Virus record (IMG/VR): IMGVR_UViG_3300032053_005312
Location: 1-64,000 of that record
From: a virus
Strand: one strand, 5' to 3'
Length of the DNA stretch: 64,000 nt
Under the pieces are notes generated by a model. The model did no database searches. It was given only the letters and a program-made list of their open reading frames with translations, and was not told the DNA's origin. Every line of letters starts with the position of its first letter. Positions within the stretch are counted from its first letter, which is position 1. Below are positions 21,789 to 29,216 of the stretch, in pieces. The position numbers and the translations under genes were made by a program.

Positions 21789-21790
21789 AC

Positions 21791-22051
21791 ATGGCAAGAA
21801 TCAGTAAAATCATTTGGATTAAAGATGATGACGGGACGATTTCTTTGGACACAATTCCTGGCATGACTCGCCAGGATATATTCCAAGCATCCCTTATCAT
21901 AACTGACAAAGGCCGCATTCTGAAAAATCGTCTCGGCCCGGACAATCAGATAATTCCATCGTTCGATCTCGTGAAGCAAGCTGTCAAGCCGCCCAAGAAA
22001 TCCAAATATCGTTCGATATACGATTCAATGGATATGAATGCCGATCTATGA
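21791..22051 (+). CDS. Small unknown protein
   Basis: 86 residues; starts 2 nt after the previous stop. A beta-rich N-terminus (ISKIIWIKDDDGTISLD) and a basic C-terminal part (KPPKKSKYRS). No family recognised. Confidence 0.5.
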   Translation: MARISKIIWIKDDDGTISLDTIPGMTRQDIFQASLIITDKGRILKNRLGPDNQIIPSFDLVKQAVKPPKKSKYRSIYDSMDMNADL

Positions 22052-22299
22052 GCGATTCAATTTGGCTGGAAGCATCAGTTAAATTCCTCAAGACTTCATG
22101 GGAAGAAGTCCAAGACGGCGATGTGGTATATTACCAAATCATTCGGCGTCATCACGACAACAATGCCCACGGGCCATTTATCGTTGTCGATAAAACCCGT
22201 GGCAGATTGCGGAATGGAAATGGGGTTGAACTGAATTTCAATTCTGATAATCTGCAACTGTTGAAGTTCGACCTTGTGTCCATATTGATGGGCGATTAG
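22048..22299 (+). CDS. Small unknown protein ending inside a tRNA
   Basis: 83 residues; ATGA overlap with the previous gene. The stop TAG (22297-22299) lies in the 5' part of tRNA-Val, a 10-nt overlap. The sequence has a beta-rich middle (GDVVYYQIIRRH, GPFIVVDKTRG). No family recognised. Confidence 0.5.
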   Translation: MSDSIWLEASVKFLKTSWEEVQDGDVVYYQIIRRHHDNNAHGPFIVVDKTRGRLRNGNGVELNFNSDNLQLLKFDLVSILMGD

Positions 22300-22362
22300 C
22301 TCAGTTGGTTAGATCGCCTGCTTTACACGCAGGAAGTCGGGGTTCGAGTCCCTCATCGCCTA
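22290..22362 (+). tRNA. tRNA-Val(TAC), second gene
   Basis: Acceptor GGGCGAT/ATCGCCT, anticodon arm CCTGC-TTTACAC-GCAGG, T loop TTCGAGT, discriminator A. Confidence 0.92.
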
Positions 22363-22368
22363 CTCGAA

Positions 22369-22397
22369 TTTACAAGTCATCAATTTCGTGGTATAGT
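22369..22397 (+). promoter_or_regulatory. Promoter TTTACA-N17-TATAGT
   Basis: Extended -10 (CGTGG then TATAGT), spacer exactly 17. ATG of the next gene is 10 nt downstream, so the transcript would be nearly leaderless. Confidence 0.6.
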
Positions 22398-22406
22398 TCC
22401 ATCACT

Positions 22407-22868
22407 ATGGCACAGAAACTTTTTATTCCGAATCTCGGAACGCTGATGATTTTGGCTGAAGATTGGACTTTCAAGCTCTATTTTGAGCGAAGAAATGACA
22501 CCATGATTCAGGCGTTCGGCGGCAAGAAAAGTCGTTGGTGGTGGGGCGATAAGCTCAGTGCCGATGATTTCGAGGATGGAAAAATTCCTCCTATTGAATA
22601 CGAGAAGGCCATGTCCGAAAAAGAGTTAGGCGAAGCCTACCAATCCTTCCGGGCCACCAATGCTGAAGACAAGCCGTTTATTCGAGTCACCCTGCTGAAA
22701 GGCACTCAACTCAAGGTTGACCGAATCTATATTCGCCGAGGCAGGGAATCATTCAGTTCTGTGACATTTCGTACAACCAAAATTTGTCCTGAAAAGCGCT
22801 TTGCAAGCAAGCGATTTTGGGCTAAACTTCGTGAGGCAAATGAGATCGTTGCCGATGTTATTGGGTAG
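22407..22868 (+). CDS. Unknown phage protein
   Basis: 153 residues. Beta-rich, with WTFKLYFERRNDTMIQ, a Trp-rich KKSRWWWGDK patch and RVTLLKGTQLKVDRIYIRRG. No family recognised, though the LKVDRIYIRRG style recalls small phage beta proteins. It has its own promoter immediately upstream. Confidence 0.55.
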   Translation: MAQKLFIPNLGTLMILAEDWTFKLYFERRNDTMIQAFGGKKSRWWWGDKLSADDFEDGKIPPIEYEKAMSEKELGEAYQSFRATNAEDKPFIRVTLLKGTQLKVDRIYIRRGRESFSSVTFRTTKICPEKRFASKRFWAKLREANEIVADVIG

Positions 22869-22918
22869 TTCGCCCAAGCTATAAGCAACATTCCAAATTG
22901 GAGACGGGAGATTTGGTT

Positions 22919-23038
22919 ATGCGACTAAAATCTCCAGAACGTGTCGATGAAATGGTGCGATTGCTCCTACAATATAAGCAGGAGGTTTGGCCGAAACCGA
23001 CAACGGATGGTCAACATAGGCACTCAAGCCTCAACTGA
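22919..23038 (+). CDS. Very small gene (39 residues)
   Basis: ATG 22919 follows GGAG; the ORF ends 3 nt before tRNA-Gln. The peptide begins MRLKSPERVDEMVRLLLQYK and looks amphipathic and helical. Support is SD plus snug fit between neighbours; no family recognised. Confidence 0.4.
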   Translation: MRLKSPERVDEMVRLLLQYKQEVWPKPTTDGQHRHSSLN

Positions 23039-23041
23039 TAT

Positions 23042-23112
23042 TGCCCGATGGTGTAATGGTAGCACAATTGACTTTGACTCAATTAGACCAAGTTCGAGTC
23101 TTGGTTGGGCAA
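23042..23112 (+). tRNA. tRNA-Gln(TTG), second gene
   Basis: Acceptor TGCCCGA/TTGGGCA, anticodon arm ATTGA-CTTTGAC-TCAAT, T arm CCAAG-TTCGAGT-CTTGG, discriminator A. Confidence 0.9.
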
Positions 23113-23114
23113 CT

Positions 23115-23279
23115 ATGGCAAGATCACTACAAAAAGATCAAAGCATCACTCAAAAAAATGATGCCAGCAGCATTGGGAACAAGCGTCGGAAGGCTCGGAA
23201 GGCCAAGACGAATTCCAATAAACGTGACCGTCAATTTCTAAACAAAGACCTAAAGGAACAGATCATGAGCTTGTGCTAA
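23115..23279 (+). CDS. Small basic protein
   Basis: 54 residues starting 2 nt after tRNA-Gln. Central part is Lys/Arg-rich (NKRRKARKAKTNSNKR), which suggests nucleic-acid or ribosome binding. It precedes the ribosome recycling factor gene by 22 nt. No family recognised. Confidence 0.45.
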   Translation: MARSLQKDQSITQKNDASSIGNKRRKARKAKTNSNKRDRQFLNKDLKEQIMSLC

Positions 23280-23301
23280 CTTAAACGAAGCCCGGTCCTC
23301 G

Positions 23302-23772
23302 ATGGACAAGGCATTTGAATTTTTCCGTGACCAAATGCGAGGCATCAGGCATGGAGAAATCTCCACTGGCCTCATCGACACAATCCGGGTGGAAGCATAC
23401 GAGCAGCGATTGCCGCTCAAGCAACTGGCCTGGACAGCACCAGATAAAAATAACCGAATCCTAGTGTCACCGTATGACACAGCTTTATTGGGAGCGATTG
23501 ATCGTGCCATTAGAGCAGAAGGGTTCAACTCCTATGTTTTCTCCAAAACCCAGGTGGTAGTCAATTGTCCGGTTCGTAGTGGCGAAGATACAGAACGGGT
23601 GATCCAACAGATCAATAAGCTGGCCGAAGAAGCCAGAGTTGTGATTAGGAATATCCGAAAGAAGATTCGCCAAAAAGCCGAAGAGGATATAGACAAGCCG
23701 CTTCAAAAGTTGACGGATGAAAAGATCAAAGAAATCAATGATCTCGTTGACTATAAGGTGAAGTGCTTATGA
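23302..23772 (+). CDS. frr: Ribosome recycling factor
   Basis: 156 residues, slightly shorter than cellular RRF (about 185). MRGIRHGEISTGLIDTIRVEAY and RLPLKQLA match the N-terminal helix and beta domain; EEARVVIRNIRKKIRQKAEED and LQKLTDEKIKEIND match the C-terminal helices, including the conserved R-x-x-R region. RRF splits post-termination ribosomes with EF-G. Phage RRF is rare and fits the other termination genes here. The next gene overlaps its end by 4 nt. Confidence 0.85.
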   Translation: MDKAFEFFRDQMRGIRHGEISTGLIDTIRVEAYEQRLPLKQLAWTAPDKNNRILVSPYDTALLGAIDRAIRAEGFNSYVFSKTQVVVNCPVRSGEDTERVIQQINKLAEEARVVIRNIRKKIRQKAEEDIDKPLQKLTDEKIKEINDLVDYKVKCL

Positions 23773-24200
23773 CGCATCCGAATATGATCCCGGTCAGTTG
23801 TTCCAACATAGATGAGATGCGTCTGCTGGCACAACAGATGCGTGCTTTGTGTCTCGTGGACCCCGATAAAGTCGAAGGATATACGGCCTCGACTACTAAG
23901 GAAGAATGCGACAAGCGTTCTTTGGATGTTCAGGCAGACATAATCGCAAGTGGTCATTTGCGATTCATTCACTATCCACCAGATGGTCGTATTGTGAATG
24001 TTGTTTACACGCTATTGGAACCTGAGAGTGGCGAAAAGGAATGGAACCTTTCCATGAGCCATGCCACTCTTGCTGGGCCGAGGCGAGTTGAAGACGATCT
24101 TGCCAAGATGATTTGCGAAGCGTTCTTGGATGACTTCTACCAAGAAGTTGATCCCAAGGCGTATTGGAAAAACGTGAGGCATTTCGTCAAGGCTGCATGA
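23769..24200 (+). CDS. Unknown protein coupled to RRF
   Basis: 143 residues; ATG 23769 overlaps the RRF stop and AAGGTGA lies upstream, so co-translation is likely. Contains EMRLLAQQMRALCLVDP and a C-terminal helical region (DLAKMICEAFLDDFYQEVDP). No family recognised. Confidence 0.55.
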   Translation: MTHPNMIPVSCSNIDEMRLLAQQMRALCLVDPDKVEGYTASTTKEECDKRSLDVQADIIASGHLRFIHYPPDGRIVNVVYTLLEPESGEKEWNLSMSHATLAGPRRVEDDLAKMICEAFLDDFYQEVDPKAYWKNVRHFVKAA

Positions 24201-24308
24201 AAACATGATGGTTGGTTTTGGTTTGCGTCAATATTATTTATGTTGACTGCTAAACCAGGGATAGGAACCGATGATAAACTCTGTAGTGTAAGCAACACGC
24301 CATTCAAT

Positions 24309-24509
24309 GGTCCTCGTGCCGTAATTGGATGGAAATGCTTGGTAAATCCAATAGGCCACCAGTTTGCTGGGTTCTATGGGCTAGTCCGAGAGAGAGCGAG
24401 TCAAAGGGTGGTATTCCCTGTACGCAAATTGACAACGCCTACGGGATTAACGACCGGGGCCGATAGTCTAGCAGTCCTTCGGCAGTGGGTTTGACCCCCA
24501 CAGGGACCA
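24309..24509 (+). ncRNA. Elongated tRNA-like locus (201 nt), weakest of the group
   Basis: 3' end has T arm GTGGG-TTTGACC-CCCAC and acceptor AGGGACC. The best 5' partner is GGTCCTC (24309), with one mismatch and one G-T. In between are stems ATTGGAT/ATCCAAT, ACCAG/CTGGG and GCCGA/TCGGC. The region 24201-24536 has no convincing gene. It may be an inserted tRNA or an unrelated folded RNA. Confidence 0.3.
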
Positions 24510-24536
24510 ACCATCATGCCTTTTAGAAAGCAGAAC

Positions 24537-24644
24537 ATGAAGTTCGCCATACTGATCCTTGTGGTGTCGATTTCAGGATGTGTCACACTCGATCCACACA
24601 AGATGCCTCCGCTGCATCTTGTGGCAAAACAGAAGGCTAAATGA
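24537..24644 (+). CDS. Tiny lipoprotein (35 residues)
   Basis: MKFAILILVVSISGC gives a signal peptide with lipobox SISGC; the mature part is only about 20 residues. Its stop overlaps the next start (ATGA). Size and lipobox recall Rz1-type spanin lipoproteins, but no partner is evident, so that is only a possibility. Confidence 0.5.
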   Translation: MKFAILILVVSISGCVTLDPHKMPPLHLVAKQKAK

Positions 24645-24844
24645 ACATTTATAAACCTATTCGTGATGGTCCAGACAGAAAGAAATTTCTCGTTTGGAAC
24701 TACTTGGAGAATCTAATGCCAACAATCTCATTGAGATTAGCTTGGATGCCCCCTGGCCACCGGAAAACCGAGATCAGGGTCAATGATTTGAGTGGTTCTT
24801 GGCACTGGCAGGCTGTCAGGAGTGGGGATTCTGTCATAGAATAG
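24641..24844 (+). CDS. Small unknown protein
   Basis: 67 residues, translationally coupled to the tiny lipoprotein by ATGA. No hydrophobic segment or known motif. Basic and Trp-containing. Confidence 0.4.
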   Translation: MNIYKPIRDGPDRKKFLVWNYLENLMPTISLRLAWMPPGHRKTEIRVNDLSGSWHWQAVRSGDSVIE

Positions 24845-24927
24845 CCGAACTAAGGTTCGCTCAAAGGGAGCGGACACGAATAAGGCGAATAAAGGCAGAG
24901 CGGGACCACAGATTATCTGCTAACTTT

Positions 24928-24997
24928 GTTCCGTCCGTTGGATTGCGGCGTCGAGTTTCCTAAACTTGATAAATTGGTTCGATTCCAATACGGAATA
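24928..24997 (+). tRNA. tRNA-Arg(CCT)
   Basis: Acceptor GTTCCGT/ACGGAAT, anticodon arm CGAGT-TTCCTAA-ACTTG, T arm ATTGG-TTCGATT-CCAAT, discriminator A. Confidence 0.88.
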
Positions 24998-25027
24998 CTT
25001 TGGTGTTTGTTGTCAGAAAGGATTGCC

Positions 25028-25267
25028 ATGAAATATTGCACTTACGTTAGATCCCAAGGCATCCTTGGTTGGTTGCATGGCTGGTTCTTAGTCGGTATTT
25101 CCGACGAACAACGAACATCTGGATATGTGACCGAGTTCGCTTATTTTGGCATCAAGGTGCTGTTGCTTGAAATGGAACCACCACTAACACCTAAATTTCA
25201 CTTCGTTCCCAAGGGAGCGAAGATCATGGGATCAGGAACCGTATCGGTATACAGGATTTGGAAATGA
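25028..25267 (+). CDS. Small unknown protein
   Basis: 79 residues; ATG 25028 has AAAGGA upstream. Hydrophobic middle (GWLHGWFLVGIS) but not a clear membrane span. Overlaps the next lipoprotein gene by ATGA. Confidence 0.45.
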   Translation: MKYCTYVRSQGILGWLHGWFLVGISDEQRTSGYVTEFAYFGIKVLLLEMEPPLTPKFHFVPKGAKIMGSGTVSVYRIWK

Positions 25268-25467
25268 ATAAGTGGCTTATATTTGCTCTATTTTGTTTGT
25301 TGTTATTGGGATGCAGACACAAGCCGACCAAGGTGACGAATCCGACTCCGGGCGGCATTATTGTCGTAGACCAAGAAGGCAACGAATCAGAGTTCCTTCC
25401 TTTGACTGAAGATGAGTTTAAGAAACTCCAAGTCCGGGCGAAGGATTCAAAGCAAAACAGTAGATAA
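25264..25467 (+). CDS. Small lipoprotein
   Basis: 67 residues. MNKWLIFALFCLLLLGC has a hydrophobic core and lipobox LLGC; the mature part contains an acidic stretch (QEGNESEFLPLTEDE). Probably an outer-membrane or membrane-anchored lipoprotein. Coupled to the previous gene. Confidence 0.6.
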   Translation: MNKWLIFALFCLLLLGCRHKPTKVTNPTPGGIIVVDQEGNESEFLPLTEDEFKKLQVRAKDSKQNSR

Positions 25468-25508
25468 TTACCTGCGGCTCTTTTTCGCAAGAGAAATAGC
25501 CTTTGCAC

Positions 25509-25611
25509 GGTCGGGTAACTCAGCGGCAGAGTCATCAGTGAATCCGGGTGGTTTTATAGTTGCCATTGCGGAAAGTTGATGAGGTCGCAGGTTCGAGTCC
25601 TGCCCCGGCCA
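25509..25611 (+). ncRNA. Elongated tRNA-like locus (103 nt), possible Phe(GAA)
   Basis: Acceptor GGTCGGG/CCCGGCC, D arm and T arm GCAGG-TTCGAGT-CCTGC are good. The anticodon stem CATCA/TGATG encloses 39 nt instead of 7, beginning GTGAA, which would give a GAA anticodon if about 32 nt were removed. An inner TCCG/CGGA helix is present. No other Phe tRNA was found. Confidence 0.45.
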
Positions 25612-25613
25612 CT

Positions 25614-26240
25614 ATGAATGAGTTCGAGGGTTTAGTTTCAGTCAAAGATGAAGTAGTCGATGGGGTGGGAGATTGGCTTTGGCCACAGTCCGATCTACAC
25701 GGCTTCAAAGCATTGACTGCTAACTGGCGGGAAGAACACAGATGGACCTACTTAGAACACATCAAGAAATTCGACGTTGTGGTTCAAGCAGGCGGGCATT
25801 GCGGATTATGGCCCCGATTATTGGCTGGACTTTTCAACAGAGTATACACCTTCGAGCCAGACGCAATGAATTTTCATTGTCTTGTGCATAATTGCCAGCG
25901 AGACAATATATTCAAGATAAATGCGGCACTTGGCGCAGAGTGTAAATTCGTCGCTCTTTCAAAGTTCAAAGAGCCAGACAATACTGGAACCCATTTCATT
26001 GAAGGCGTTGGCAGCATTCCAATGCTGACAGTGGATTCCTTCAACTTTGATGCTTGCGATTTCTTGCAGATTGACGTTGAGCGATACGAATTAAACGTCT
26101 TGAAGGGAGCCAAGAAGACCTTGGCGAAATTCAAGCCTGTGTTGTCGATAGAAAGAACCAACGAAGAAATAGAGGCGTTCCTGAATCAGTTTGCCTACAC
26201 CAGAGGTAGAACTGCTGAGATGGACACGATATACTACTAA
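25614..26240 (+). CDS. FkbM-family methyltransferase
   Basis: 208 residues from ATG 25614. VVVQAGGHCGLWPRLLA (motif I with Gly-His), VYTFEPDAMNF, and CDFLQIDVERYELNVLKGAKKTL with KPVLSIE are diagnostic FkbM motifs. Probable O-methylation of a glycan or nucleotide sugar. It begins 2 nt after the elongated tRNA-like locus. Confidence 0.78.
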   Translation: MNEFEGLVSVKDEVVDGVGDWLWPQSDLHGFKALTANWREEHRWTYLEHIKKFDVVVQAGGHCGLWPRLLAGLFNRVYTFEPDAMNFHCLVHNCQRDNIFKINAALGAECKFVALSKFKEPDNTGTHFIEGVGSIPMLTVDSFNFDACDFLQIDVERYELNVLKGAKKTLAKFKPVLSIERTNEEIEAFLNQFAYTRGRTAEMDTIYY

Positions 26241-26241
26241 C

Positions 26242-26526
26242 ATGGAAATTGGCGGCTACGATCTGATATTCAAAACAGAAGACCCGAAGGGTTTGGTTCA
26301 ACGAATAATGGAATTCGTGAACTGGCCGGAAGGTATAATTGAACAAGATGAAGGCGATGACTTCTTCTGGTACAAGGATTCTGATTCAAAACGTGGTTGG
26401 GACATGGAAGGAGCCGTGCCATCACTTGAAAATACGATGGTTTATTTTCTGCCACGAAAAGAAGAATTGACAGTAGTTGTTGATAAAGAAATGGCATTGG
26501 CCATTCGAGAAAATTTCGGATTATAA
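26242..26526 (+). CDS. Unknown small protein
   Basis: 94 residues; starts 1 nt after the previous stop. Acidic, with DDFFWYKDSDSKRGWD. No family recognised. Its stop lies inside a perfect 25-bp palindrome. Confidence 0.5.
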   Translation: MEIGGYDLIFKTEDPKGLVQRIMEFVNWPEGIIEQDEGDDFFWYKDSDSKRGWDMEGAVPSLENTMVYFLPRKEELTVVVDKEMALAIRENFGL

Positions 26527-26561
26527 CAACAAATTGTTGTTATAAGGCATACATACCTTAT
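26521..26561 (+). promoter_or_regulatory. Overlapping hairpins between a gene end and an HNH start
   Basis: TTATAACAACAA-A-TTGTTGTTATAA is a perfect palindrome (26521-26545). Its right end ATAAGG (26542-26547) can instead pair with CCTTAT (26556-26561), which carries the AT of the HNH start codon. The two folds exclude each other. Confidence 0.6.
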
Positions 26562-26949
26562 GCGAACGAGAAACAACGAGTTGAATCGCACTCATCAACA
26601 GCGATGGTATGCTCAAAATAAAGAGCTTCAAATACAAAGAAACAATGCCAATCGAGAAAAAAAGCTGACGTGGTTCATTGAATATAAAAGGAATTTGAAG
26701 TGCGAGTTGTGTCCTGAATCCCATATAGCGGCTTTGGATTTTCATCATTGTGATCCAAAGAAGAAAAGAGCGGGCATTAACAGACTGATAAATAACAACA
26801 ATAGTTTAGAGGTCATACAAGAAGAAATACAAAAGTGCAGGGTGTTATGCAGTAATTGTCATCGCAAACTACACTACGAAGAAAAGACGGGAGCATGGTG
26901 TAACGGTAGCACACGGGATTTATACCCCCGGCCTAAAGGTGAAGCCTGA
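26560..26949 (+). CDS. HNH endonuclease reading into a tRNA-like gene
   Basis: 129 residues. CELC, ALDFHHCDPKKKRAGI, IQKCRVLCSNCHRKLHYEE give a complete HNH core ending near residue 108; the rest is read through the 5' 61 nt of the tRNA-like locus and is probably fortuitous. Homologous to the HNH at 929 and shares its ATAAGGCAT upstream motif. Its start region is in alternative hairpins. Confidence 0.85.
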   Translation: MRTRNNELNRTHQQRWYAQNKELQIQRNNANREKKLTWFIEYKRNLKCELCPESHIAALDFHHCDPKKKRAGINRLINNNNSLEVIQEEIQKCRVLCSNCHRKLHYEEKTGAWCNGSTRDLYPRPKGEA

Positions 26950-26986
26950 TTAGCTTCAAGAGAAGGTTCGATTCCTTCTGCTCCTA
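26889..26986 (+). ncRNA. Elongated tRNA-like locus (98 nt), tRNA-Ile(GAT)-like
   Basis: Acceptor GGGAGCA/TGCTCCT, D arm GTGTAACGGTAGCAC, anticodon arm GAAGC-CTGATTA-GCTTC, T arm GAAGG-TTCGATT-CCTTC are all intact. About 27 nt, including GGG-ATTTATA-CCC, are inserted between D and anticodon arms. If they were removed a normal Ile(GAT) tRNA would result. Confidence 0.55.
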
Positions 26987-26999
26987 CTATGTGATTGCA

Positions 27000-27287
27000 A
27001 TGGGCAAGAACAACAAATACCACAAATTCCCTCCCCGCAAGCAGGTTCCTGTCGGCGGGGTTTGTCTTTTGTGTGAATGCAACAGACAAGTGCGAATGGC
27101 AGCACGACCCTTTGTTAAGGGCAAGGCAATTTCTAATGCCCTGGGCTTTCCTGCACCGATGCCATTGATTTGTCCAGGGATGATATTCAAAGGCGTCAAT
27201 AACTTGACAGGCGAAGAGGAATCGTTCAAAGTACATTGTGTATTGATTCTGAATCCAGAACGTAGTTCAGTAGAAAGAATAAAATGA
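27000..27287 (+). CDS. Unknown protein upstream of GluRS
   Basis: 95 residues from ATG 27000. Basic N-terminus (MGKNNKYHKFPPRKQ), a CxxC (CLLC), then a hydrophobic Pro-rich part. ATGA overlap couples it to the GluRS gene. No family recognised. Confidence 0.5.
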   Translation: MGKNNKYHKFPPRKQVPVGGVCLLCECNRQVRMAARPFVKGKAISNALGFPAPMPLICPGMIFKGVNNLTGEEESFKVHCVLILNPERSSVERIK

Positions 27288-28192
27288 ACATCACACGCAT
27301 TGCTCCGTCGCCGACCGGCGATATGCACATTGGCACTGCCAGAACTGCATATTTCAACTGGCTCGCAGCACGGGCCAGCGGTGGCAAGTTCATTCTTCGG
27401 GTGGACGACACCGATCAGAAGCGAAACGATCCAGCCTATACAGAAGTCATTCTGTCCACTATGAAGTGGCTGGGTCTGGACTACGATGAGATCGTATTCC
27501 AGAGTTCCAGATTCGACACATACAAGGCCGCAGCGGGCTTGTTGATCCATGAAGGCTGGGCTGTTCCGAAAGATGGGGCCACGGTCTTCAATTTGAAGAA
27601 GGACCATGTGTTCCCTTCTCATTGGAAGGACGAAATCAAGGGCGACATCAAGATTAGTGCCGACGACATATCTCATATGGATGGGATGGTTCTCATTAAG
27701 TCTGATGGAAGTCCATCTTATAATTTTTGTTCAATTGTTGATGATTTGCATATGGGGGTTAACCTAATCATCCGTGGAGTAGATCACATAACAAACACAG
27801 CAAAGCAGGTGATGCTTTGGGATGTTCTCAACAGCGGACAGACGCTACCAAGATTTGCCCACCTTGGTCTTATTTGCATTGATGGAAAGCCTATGTCCAA
27901 AAGAGACGGGGCATCGAGCATGTTGAATTACATGAACGCCGGATATGATGCCGACGCCATGTTGAATTTTCTTGCACGGCTTGGCTGGGGACCAACAAAG
28001 GATGATAAGTCCACAACCCTCTTACCGAGAGATAAGATGCTTGAAATGTTTCTAACTTCGGGTAAGATGAGAAGCCAGCCAGCTAGTTTTGATTCTGGCA
28101 AATTAGAGTCGTTTGACCGCAAATACAAGGCCCGTAAGGGTACTTGGCGAACGGGCGACAAGTTGATTCCTGACACCAACAAAGAGGAATAG
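27284..28192 (+). CDS. gltX: Glutamyl-tRNA synthetase, catalytic core only
   Basis: 302 residues. RIAPSPTGDMHIGTARTA is the class I HIGH region, VDDTDQ and YNFCSIVDD follow, and KPMSKRDGA is the KMSKS loop. Full GluRS has about 470-500 residues; the C-terminal anticodon-binding domain is missing, so it resembles GluQ-RS in size. Three Glu tRNAs are encoded in the window, so charging these is a reasonable guess. Confidence 0.85.
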   Translation: MNITRIAPSPTGDMHIGTARTAYFNWLAARASGGKFILRVDDTDQKRNDPAYTEVILSTMKWLGLDYDEIVFQSSRFDTYKAAAGLLIHEGWAVPKDGATVFNLKKDHVFPSHWKDEIKGDIKISADDISHMDGMVLIKSDGSPSYNFCSIVDDLHMGVNLIIRGVDHITNTAKQVMLWDVLNSGQTLPRFAHLGLICIDGKPMSKRDGASSMLNYMNAGYDADAMLNFLARLGWGPTKDDKSTTLLPRDKMLEMFLTSGKMRSQPASFDSGKLESFDRKYKARKGTWRTGDKLIPDTNKEE

Positions 28193-28194
28193 GC

Positions 28195-28479
28195 ATGAAC
28201 GAGGGAACTAAACTTGACATTGAACTGGCAAAAGACAAGGCGTGCGAGCAATTCGTGCGTCGTTGTCGATATGCCATTTGCATTGAGAAGATCGACAACG
28301 GTGGTCTACATGCTGGTGCGCCGATGTACTTCTACTGCAAGGACTGTGGCATTCCTACGGAAGTCTTGCCCGAAGACTATCTGTTCCCGCCACTGCGTCA
28401 GTGCAGCCAATGCCAAGGTCTTCATCAACAAGGCTGGATGGAACATGCCAAGTCTATGGCGAAGGACGATGATCTATAG
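28195..28479 (+). CDS. Small zinc-ribbon protein
   Basis: 94 residues, 2 nt after GluRS. N-terminal helical part, then CKDCGIPTEVLPEDYLFPPLRQCSQC, a pair of CxxC knuckles likely to bind one zinc. Function unknown; possibly co-expressed with GluRS. Confidence 0.55.
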   Translation: MNEGTKLDIELAKDKACEQFVRRCRYAICIEKIDNGGLHAGAPMYFYCKDCGIPTEVLPEDYLFPPLRQCSQCQGLHQQGWMEHAKSMAKDDDL

Positions 28480-28505
28480 GATCGAATGAATATCCCAGGG
28501 ATACG

Positions 28506-28559
28506 TTATACCCCGGACATACTTTCGGTGCTTGACCGATAGTAAGTTCGGGGTATAAT
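28506..28559 (+). promoter_or_regulatory. Promoter inside a long inverted repeat
   Basis: TTGACC-N16-TATAAT (28532-28559). Arms TTATACCCCG (28506) and CGGGGTATAA (28549) pair perfectly, and the inner bases also pair (ACTTTCGGT with ACCGATAGT, one mismatch). The right arm includes the -10, so the repeat could be an operator. Confidence 0.5.
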
Positions 28560-28567
28560 TATTTACT

Positions 28568-28801
28568 ATGGATAATGAACAAGTTGCAGAGACAGAAAAG
28601 AAACCTCTGACACTCAAAGATATATGCCTTGGAGTGTTTGGCGTATTCATCATTCTGGCAATATTTGCCTTGCCTATTATGTTCCTGATGAATTTCCTTT
28701 TACCAGTTTTCGGTGTAGATCGGCAGATTGACTACCAGCATTCGTTGGCGTTTGCGGTTCTTCTGTTTTGCATGGGGCGATGCTTCAGCCCAGCCAAGTG
28801 A
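28568..28801 (+). CDS. Small two-helix membrane protein
   Basis: 77 residues with hydrophobic segments near 20-45 and 57-73. Probably a small inner-membrane protein. It has its own promoter within the palindrome upstream. No family recognised. Confidence 0.5.
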   Translation: MDNEQVAETEKKPLTLKDICLGVFGVFIILAIFALPIMFLMNFLLPVFGVDRQIDYQHSLAFAVLLFCMGRCFSPAK

Positions 28802-28802
28802 T

Positions 28803-28831
28803 TTTACAACTGAAGCAAATCAGGGTATAAT
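28803..28831 (+). promoter_or_regulatory. Promoter TTTACA-N17-TATAAT
   Basis: A perfect -10 preceded by CAGGG, spacer 17, same family as the promoters at 22369 and 45817. It drives the L7/L12-like gene, whose ATG is 9 nt downstream. Confidence 0.65.
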
Positions 28832-28840
28832 CCGGCTGTC

Positions 28841-29210
28841 ATGAAAAAAAACCGATGCCTACAAATTCTTGCATTTGTTGGTTGAAAAGTATCCGAGCGA
28901 TGCGGCTCCGATGCTGATTGACATCATTGTGGACTATTTGCTGTTTCCGAAGGGCGACGGCACCAGCCCTCAACTTGTTGGCATTGACCAAAAAGTTGCC
29001 GAAATGATGGCCGATCCGGGTCGCAAGATTGAAGCCGTCAAATACGTTCGAGATGAACTTAAATGTGGTCTTAAAGAAGCCAAGGACTACGTTGAGCAAC
29101 GAGTGTGGCCCGCTGGCGTCGGTCCTCAAAGTGAAAAGGCTTTAGAACTACAATCCCGATATGTGCAATCGGTTTTGGACAAAATTCGTGTTGATTATAA
29201 TGTAGGGTGA
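28841..29210 (+). CDS. L7/L12 C-terminal-domain-like protein with A8 frame offset
   Basis: The frame ending at 29210 contains RKIEAVKYVRDELKCGLKEAKDYVE, matching the L7/L12 CTD helix that binds translational GTPases. The N-terminal part is unrelated to L7/L12. ATG 28841 is followed by eight A; seven would put MKKTDAYKFLHLLVEKYP in frame. As written, the ATG frame ends at TGA 28883. TTG 28869 is the only in-frame start. RNA slippage on A8, +1 frameshifting or a sequence error are possible. Confidence 0.7.
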
Positions 29211-29216
29211 TATTGC

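Noticed and set aside
25509-25611. Archaeal-type intron with bulge-helix-bulge
   Set aside because: A 4-bp TCCG/CGGA helix is present but the flanking bulges do not fit the 3-nt rule, and a bacterial phage would lack the endonuclease.
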